In this document: in pieces, positions 20,708-26,117 of the stretch
How the letters are laid out: every line of letters starts with the position of its first letter
Position numbering within the stretch: the stretch's first letter is position 1
Assembly (NCBI GenBank): GCA_900617975.1
Contig: UZAE01013131.1
Coordinates: 1 to 26,117, forward strand
From: Rodentolepis nana
Lineage: Eukaryota; Platyhelminthes; Cestoda; Cyclophyllidea; Hymenolepididae
Length of the DNA: 26,117 nt
Direction: 5' to 3'
Notes under the pieces: model-generated
Told to the model about the DNA's origin: nothing
The model's input: the letters and a program-made list of their open reading frames with translations, nothing else
Databases searched by the model: none
Translations under genes and position numbers: made by a program

Positions 20708-21034
20708 GTATATATTTATATATTTATTTATATCAAATGGCAGGCGATTTGATATTTATAATTAGCCCTTTAGTCGACTTCAGGCTTCACAGAGGGGAAC
20801 GAACATCAAAGTGAAAAAAGTCGAGAGGGGGGGTGACAGAAGAGTGTTTCATGGATGTAAAAGAGACAGACAGATATAAAGGCAGAGAAAAGGTAAGATG
20901 AGTACTGTGAAAGTGGTCGAATATGACACACAGTCGGGTCATGGTAGTTTGCAGTCAGAAGTCAACTGTCGGTTAATAGACTTGTTTACCGTATGAGTAT
21001 GCGTTGCCCAGGGTGCAAGTCTACCGCACACCCC
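20708..21034 (-). mobile_element. SINE-like retroposon, copy 6 (14-base internal deletion)
   Basis: A minus-strand copy whose 3' tail is at about 20708-20735 (TATATTTATATATTTATTTA) and 5' end at 21034. It lacks 14 bases around CCACGTGG: GGGTGC passes directly into AAGTCTACCGC. No perfect flanking duplication adjoins the ends; the only shared string is GAGTAAGT (20700-20707 and 21044-21051), which is offset by nine bases on the right. It is inverted relative to copy 5, about 1.2 kb away. Confidence 0.87.
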
Positions 21035-22245
21035 AATCGGGTAGAGTAAGTAGATAAATAAGTGAACTTAATACTTTTCACTTATCAGCCGTCTGGACAA
21101 CGCGATTATTATTAATGTGGAGCGGTACTTGTTGACCCCTTAAGTATTCACAATTAGGGCTTGTCTATTGGTTCACTTTATTTAAAACAGACTCCTTAGA
21201 ACACCAAAGCAATAATTCATGCGTTTACATTCTTTAAAACTTATCATAGACCAATAATGTGTGCATTTATTTTCACTTCAAGCCAAATTTTCGTCTACTC
21301 AGTTGTTCATCCGTTTACATACGAAAGCGATAGTGTTGAAGAAAATGACCAATTTCCTTTTGTGTGAGAACGATTTGAATATGTCCTTAAATCGGCCTAG
21401 TTTGACTTCCATGTCAGCTATAGCTGATACACTGCAACAAGTGGCGATCAAGACCACGCTCACTCCCCCTGATGCCTTCGGGGGTTTTAAAACATGTTGG
21501 CAAGGCGAATAGTAATAAAACTGGGAAAATATCAATCTGAACAATTGATGACAGCTTAACTACTCAACGTAATTTATTCGCGAAACAAATCGATAAAACT
21601 CACTAACATGCCACTCAGCGGAGGCAGCCACTTTTTGTCCATAGGATGAATAATCTCTCTAAATAGAGAATGTAAAGTTGAGAGAAGTTAAGAGGGAGGG
21701 GGGGGGGTTAGACAATACACAAATGATAGCCATTATAGGAATGAACGGGGGGTTAGTCATGGCGCAGCGGCATAATTGACAGCCTGTCATCATGGTCGAT
21801 TGAATCAGCCAAGGGGAAAACCACTAAGGCGAGGGAAGAGACCAAAAATTCCTACTTTTTTAAGTATCGGGTTGGGGTAATTGTGTCATTTACCGTACCT
21901 AAGGCGGTACGCCGTTTGACCGATTTTTAAAAAAACGACGATAATTAACCAAAAATACGCAATGATAATGGGTAGGATAATGGAAAGCACTCCTTGCGTT
22001 TGATAAGTGAAAATGTACTTTTAGATTTAAAGCATTTTTTCATCAAATATGTAAAACACTAAGACCACTTGTACGCATAAAAAGTAGGCCTTGTCACCGT
22101 CATTATCGGACAACAGGTCCTCTTTTCTAAAATAAAACAAAAAGCCAAAAATTAGGGCGGTAATATTAAACTCCCTTGGGAAGTCCTTTGTTGGAATAGT
22201 AAATTGTAAAAAAGAGAAATTTAGGGTACTTGTGGTTTGGGGAGG

Positions 22246-22290
22246 GTAGAGAGGAGGGGGAGGGAGGGGGGTGGGGGGTGGGGGAAGGAG
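22246..22290 (+). repeat. G-rich block, first copy (possible G-quadruplex)
   Basis: A stretch of GGAGGGGG, GGGAGGGGGG, TGGGGGG and TGGGGG runs ending AAGGAG. With at least four closely spaced runs of three or more G it fits the sequence requirement for a G-quadruplex. The block GGGGGTGGGGGAAGGAG recurs about 140 bases later. Confidence 0.75.
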
Positions 22291-22393
22291 ATGCTAGAAT
22301 ACCTATTTCTCCGTCATTGTCATTAATGGTCTTTCGCCGTGGATACAGATATCACAAGACATGTGCGGTGGAATGTAATGAGAAGGAAGAAAG

Positions 22394-22436
22394 GAGGGGG
22401 TGGGGGGTGGGGGGTGGGGGAAGGAGGGAGGGTGGA
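22394..22436 (+). repeat. G-rich block, second copy (possible G-quadruplex)
   Basis: The motif TGGGGGG occurs repeatedly and is followed by TGGGGGAAGGAG, as in the block at 22246-22290. The two blocks flank about 100 bases of ordinary sequence, suggesting local duplication or a minisatellite remnant. Confidence 0.75.
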
Positions 22437-24159
22437 GGCAATTGTCATCTCAAAGAAACCGTCGCCTTCAAATGATAAGCGGGAGGAGGAAGAATATCTG
22501 CAAAAAAAATCATCCGCCTCAAATGTATAAAAAAGATCTCAAGTGCTTTGTGACAGTGATACAGATTATCAATTTTCCCTTGTGGTCGGGATACACCCAA
22601 GTAATTTCATCCTAATAGTTTGTTAAGAAAGAAAACTCAATTTGAAGCATGAATCTATAATTATGAGACCCAAAAGTAGCTTTACTATTTCGTCTGCCTA
22701 TTTGTTGCAGGTTATCATTTAATAGATCAGATAAGCTATTACTTGATTGGCACATGTCATAGTCAGGTAAATTTTGTACCCACAAACATAACTCGAATTA
22801 CCGTTACATTAGTTGATTGGTTACGTTTAAAAGTTATTATCCAAGGTCATCGTTTATAATGATGGAATTGACTAATTAAATTCTCAAATTCTAGGCTAGA
22901 GTAGTGTAGACGTTACCGATTAGTAACTGATGCTTATCAAGATTGGAACTCTTGTCTTCGATTATTATAAAATAAGTAAGGACAATATCTACAAATAATT
23001 GACATTTGACTTCAAAATTGTGACATGAGATCAAATCAGAAGGGAAACCAGATTCAAAAGAGGTAATAGGCACTAAGGAGAATGGGTGGAGTGGACTAGT
23101 AGGTAGGATAAATACTAGGAAACGAAATTCTGATTTGCATTTAACACTTAGATAAATGATACTAAAAATGATATGACATTAGGTTCAAGTCAAAATAGGG
23201 AAATAAAATTGTAATCTAAATACCAGAGGTAAAGGAACTAGTTAAAAGTGGCTCAAGCATTGATAAAGACTTCTGTCAAGCCAACCTGAACTAAGTCATT
23301 GCTCATTGGTTCACATCTAGTTCCACCGATTGATTTTGTGATCGAAGAGAGGTGGCAGACTGCGGGAAAACTTCTGAAAAGGTCAGCTTACAAATTTGAG
23401 AAGATTGGCTTGAATTTGGAGAAGTGTGTGGGGCACGGGAGAGGGCTTAGGGAGAAACAGAAGAGAGATTAGACAAGGGGATGGAGTCAGAAATGACGGC
23501 ATTCTTATCGACTGACTGACAAGTGACCTTCGTTAAAAAGGTGAAGTAAGAAGTAAAGGAGCTGTTCGAAATCTCCACTTCTACTAGTAATTCATTTCCC
23601 ACTACTGATTTGCACGTCGATGAAGTGTGAACAACAAGCCAAGAAAGTTCCGTTTGTGACTCATAGCCATCATTGAAGGCATAAATTACCTTCGGTGTCT
23701 TTATCCAAAAAATAAATAGAGATTAGTGATGACTATGGTGCTTAAATAGCCATACCCCTCTTTACCTGAGAGGAGAATGAGTATGGACTTGGTAGCAGAA
23801 TTTAAATCCATGAATTAATAATACGATGTACTATTGAGCAAAGTGTCTTTTGGTGTCGGTCTCATTAAAATTTTAGGCGGTTTGCGATAGCCTCAATAAG
23901 TGTCGAAAGGTGTCAAAACATTTATAAAGTAAAATGTCCAGTTTCAGTTTAATCATTTGATCTCCAGAATCCACTTTAATTTCAAGACACTTGTTTATCT
24001 TTCGCCTATTTGTGCGCTTGGCGAAATATGGTTTGCTAAGATGAAGGCAATAAATCTTTGACTTCACTACCAAGATGTCTAAGTTGCTGTATTACTTTAA
24101 GAAGTTACATTTAAGTTACATTTATTAATTTAAAAGCTGCCATTAGATAACGATGTAAA

Positions 24160-24398
24160 AATAATCTTCTCTGGTAATAAAATGCATAAAAAATTATTGG
24201 TAGTGGAAGAAAAAAATTGAGGATGTTTGAACAATTCCAGAATTGAATCAACGGCAGGCAAGCTTTGCGTAGCAATAAAAAATCGGGATATAGCAGTGCA
24301 AATCAACTCAATTCATCCAGAATGGGGTGTACGATAGACTTATCTCCACGTGGTGCACCCTGGGCAACGTATACACATACGGCAAAAAAGTCTATTAA
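24160..24398 (+). repeat. Left arm of a near-perfect inverted repeat
   Basis: This 239-base arm is the reverse complement of 25879-26117, with one mismatch that I can find (24375 against 25902). About 164 bases of it are unique-looking flank and the remainder is the 5' end of retroposon copy 7. Identity stops abruptly inside the retroposon, after which the two copies differ as ordinary family members do. Confidence 0.95.
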
Positions 24399-24649
24399 CT
24401 GGCAGTTGACTTCTCACTTCAAAGTACCATGGCACGACCGCTTGTCATATTTGACCCCTTTCACAGTACTTACCCTTTTCTCTGCCTTTGTGTCTGTCCG
24501 CCTCTTTTACATCTGTGAATCGCTCTTCTGTTCCCAACCCCTCTACTTTCTGCTACTTTGATGAACCTTCCCTCTGTGAAGCCCAAAGTCAATTAAAGGG
24601 CTAATGATAGCTATCAAAACGCCTGCCATTTGAAAAAATAAATATAAAT
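24324..24649 (+). mobile_element. SINE-like retroposon, copy 7 (in inverted-repeat arm)
   Basis: A plus-strand copy starting GGGGTGTACGATAGACTTAT, a variant 5' end shared only with copy 8. The body keeps the long middle segment (CTGCCTTTGTGTCTGTCCGC) and the end CGCCTGCCATTTGAAAAAAT. The sequence before the 5' end does not recur after the tail, so no target-site duplication is visible, unlike copies 2 to 5. Confidence 0.88.
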
Positions 24650-25286
24650 GGTTAGGTTCGGCTATTGATGTTTTAATTATATTTTTCTTCAGGACGCTCA
24701 GGTGGAAAAAGAATATTTCGACTCGGAGGATTAAAACCATGAGAAAATCGATTTATCCCACCTCATCTCATATTAATCAAAACCGATCATTGCGATAGGC
24801 CATTCTGTTAATTGGATTTGCCTAAAGCTTTGAATAGAGAGAGCATCCGTATTAGCAGATTTTTGTATTCACTTGAGTATAAATATTAATTTGGCGTTTT
24901 TATCTGACTAGGGCACTGTTTGACTCTTTCAACCAGTATCAACCTAGTGGCTTGATCATGTCATTGACAGTCATTGGTCAAGTAACCAGAGAATTGGTTG
25001 GATTAATTGTTTTAATTAATTGTCTGGTTGTCAGGAGTAGCCTATACACATTTGAAAAAAACAGGCCATCAGGCCATCACCAGTGCGGTACCAATTGCTG
25101 TCGCACTTACTCACTTTTCAATAGCATTCTGCTTGATGTCAGTCTTGCCTTTTGGCTTACCAGTTTTGTAGACACTGTAGTATCTCCTAATCTGGAAGAG
25201 GGTGAACAACGGAACAAAATCCCCCCCCCTTGATATAATATTTAAAGAAAAGGCATTATATAAATATGCCATGCTTTCCATTTCAG
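24650..25286. other. Spacer or intron before the glutamate receptor exon
   Basis: No second exon of the receptor could be identified. A 93-codon frame (24952-25233) is unrecognised. A C9 tract lies at 25221-25229. An acceptor-like TTTTTCTTCAG near 24690 is followed by a short open stretch, but it does not resemble the receptor. The bases just before 25287 provide a good acceptor (TTTCCATTTCAG). Confidence 0.4.
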
Positions 25287-25550
25287 TCTGCGAACTTGTG
25301 GCTGATGGCGTAGTGGCTATATTCGCACCGGTGCATCCGGAGACCTTGACGATAATCAAGTCAATGACAATACAGCACAAAGTTCTCCTTTTCACAATCG
25401 CCGACGCACATCACTTCGGCACATCGGAGAGCGACCTGAGCGGAGCGATAAACATAGTAAAACTCCGACCTCTTAAGGCTCCGGCGATGCTCGACTTCAT
25501 GCTCTACACGGAGTGGGAGGATATTCTCTACCTCTACGAGGGTCAAGAAG
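25287..25550 (+). CDS. Ionotropic glutamate receptor, amino-terminal domain exon (partial gene)
   Basis: A single 264-base exon with acceptor TTTCCATTTCAG and donor GAAG/GTAATC, phase 1 at both ends. It encodes about 87 residues. The segment CELVADGVVAIFAPVHPETL matches the family's pattern for the first lobe of the ligand-independent amino-terminal (bilobed, periplasmic-binding-like) domain. VKLRPLKAPAMLDFMLYTEW and EDILYLYEGQEG match the following strand, helix and next strand in AMPA/kainate-type receptors. The receptor is a plasma-membrane cation channel gated by glutamate. The usual glycine of AIFGP is alanine here. No other exon lies in the window, so the gene must extend on one or both sides, or this is an isolated or duplicated exon. 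Subtype cannot be decided from one exon. Confidence 0.8.
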
Positions 25551-25630
25551 GTAATCAGCCAAGGAGACATAGATTACTATTTTAGCTCGTTGAAAATGAG
25601 TTCGTCTTGGGTGAGCTGAATTAAGCTAAG
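25551..25630. other. Intron start between receptor exon and retroposon
   Basis: This short stretch begins with the donor GTAATC and runs into retroposon copy 8. It suggests that copy 8, and the inverted-repeat arm beyond it, lie within an intron of the receptor gene. Confidence 0.4.
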
Positions 25631-25953
25631 ATTTACTTATTTCAAATGGCAGACGTTTTGATGGTTGTCATTAGCCCATTAGCTGACTTCGAGCTTCATA
25701 GAGGAACTAACATCAAAGATACAGAAAGTCGAAGGGTGAGAAACATAATAATGATTCAAAAATGTGAAAGAGTCAGATAGACACAAAGGCAGAGAAAAGG
25801 TGAGGTGAGTACTGTGAATGGGTTGAATACGACATACAACGGGGTCATGGTAGTTTGAAGTCAGAAGTCAACTGCCGATTAATAGACTTTTTTGCCGTAT
25901 GAGTATACGTTGCCCAGGGTGCACCACGTGGAGATAAGTCTATCGTACACCCC
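25631..25953 (-). mobile_element. SINE-like retroposon, copy 8 (in inverted-repeat arm)
   Basis: A minus-strand copy with 5' end at 25953 and an A/T-rich tail at about 25631-25645. It has the variant 5' end also seen in copy 7 (GGGGTGTACG, GACTTATCTCC), but its 3' two thirds differ from copy 7 at many positions. No clean target-site duplication flanks it. It is the junction point of the right arm of the terminal inverted repeat. Confidence 0.88.
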
Positions 25954-26117
25954 ATTCTGGATGAATTGAGTTGATTTGCACTGCTATATCCCGATTTTTT
26001 ATTGCTACGCAAAGCTTGCCTGCCGTTGATTCAATTCTGGAATTGTTCAAACATCCTCAATTTTTTTCTTCCACTACCAATAATTTTTTATGCATTTTAT
26101 TACCAGAGAAGATTATT
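25879..26117 (-). repeat. Right arm of a near-perfect inverted repeat, reaching the window end
   Basis: Reverse complement of 24160-24398. The last base of the window pairs with 24160, so the arm may continue outside. The 1480 bases between the arms hold the rest of both retroposon copies and the glutamate receptor exon. Confidence 0.95.

Larger units (their letters stand above)
21052..24159. other. Gene-free region with G-rich duplicated block
   Basis: About 3.1 kb with no supportable exon. It contains a G10 tract at 21698-21707, a tRNA-like decayed segment near 21750-21820, a duplicated purine-rich block at 22246-22290 and 22394-22436, and otherwise plain AT-rich DNA. Frames at 21261-21512, 22230-22475 and 23873-24073 have no recognisable features. 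Confidence 0.45.

Overview
The window looks like AT-rich, gene-sparse nuclear DNA from a metazoan, most likely a parasitic flatworm and probably a tapeworm. The reasons are an animal gene set (EMC3, a ZYG11-family protein, a PWWP2-like protein, an ionotropic glutamate receptor exon), GT-AG introns as short as 31 bases, long poly-G/poly-C tracts and a high-copy short retroposon. I recall peptides like the spurious one encoded by this retroposon from diphyllobothriid tapeworm predictions (Spirometra, Schistocephalus, Diphyllobothrium). That is memory, not a search. There are no bacterial features, CRISPR arrays or rRNA genes.

Layout. 1-7093: no recognisable gene; three retroposon copies, poly-G/C tracts and one small CpG-rich patch. 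7094-8722 (-): a PWWP2-like chromatin protein in one long coding exon. 8741-12857: about 4.1 kb of AT-rich spacer between two divergent genes, holding one retroposon copy. 12858-13876 (+): a complete six-exon EMC3 gene. 14330-17505 (-): an eight-exon ZYG11-family gene, reconstructed exon by exon with consistent phases, convergent with EMC3. 17506-25286: no confident gene, but two more retroposon copies, several simple repeats, a sequencing gap (N at 20412-20415) and a candidate small secreted peptide. 25287-25550 (+): one exon of an ionotropic glutamate receptor amino-terminal domain, inside a near-perfect inverted repeat (24160-24398 against 25879-26117) that reaches the window end.

The genes do not form a pathway. 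They are independent nuclear genes: a chromatin reader, an ER membrane insertase subunit, a probable Cullin-2 substrate receptor and a neurotransmitter receptor. The recurring theme is the roughly 320-330 bp retroposon, present in eight copies; four have 12-15 base flanking duplications typical of target-primed reverse transcription. It also seems to be where the terminal inverted repeat was created, either by recombination or by misassembly. The points most worth a second look are that inverted repeat, three 31-base introns in EMC3, and a ZYG11 homologue that appears to lack the degron-binding pocket and the C-terminal armadillo repeats.
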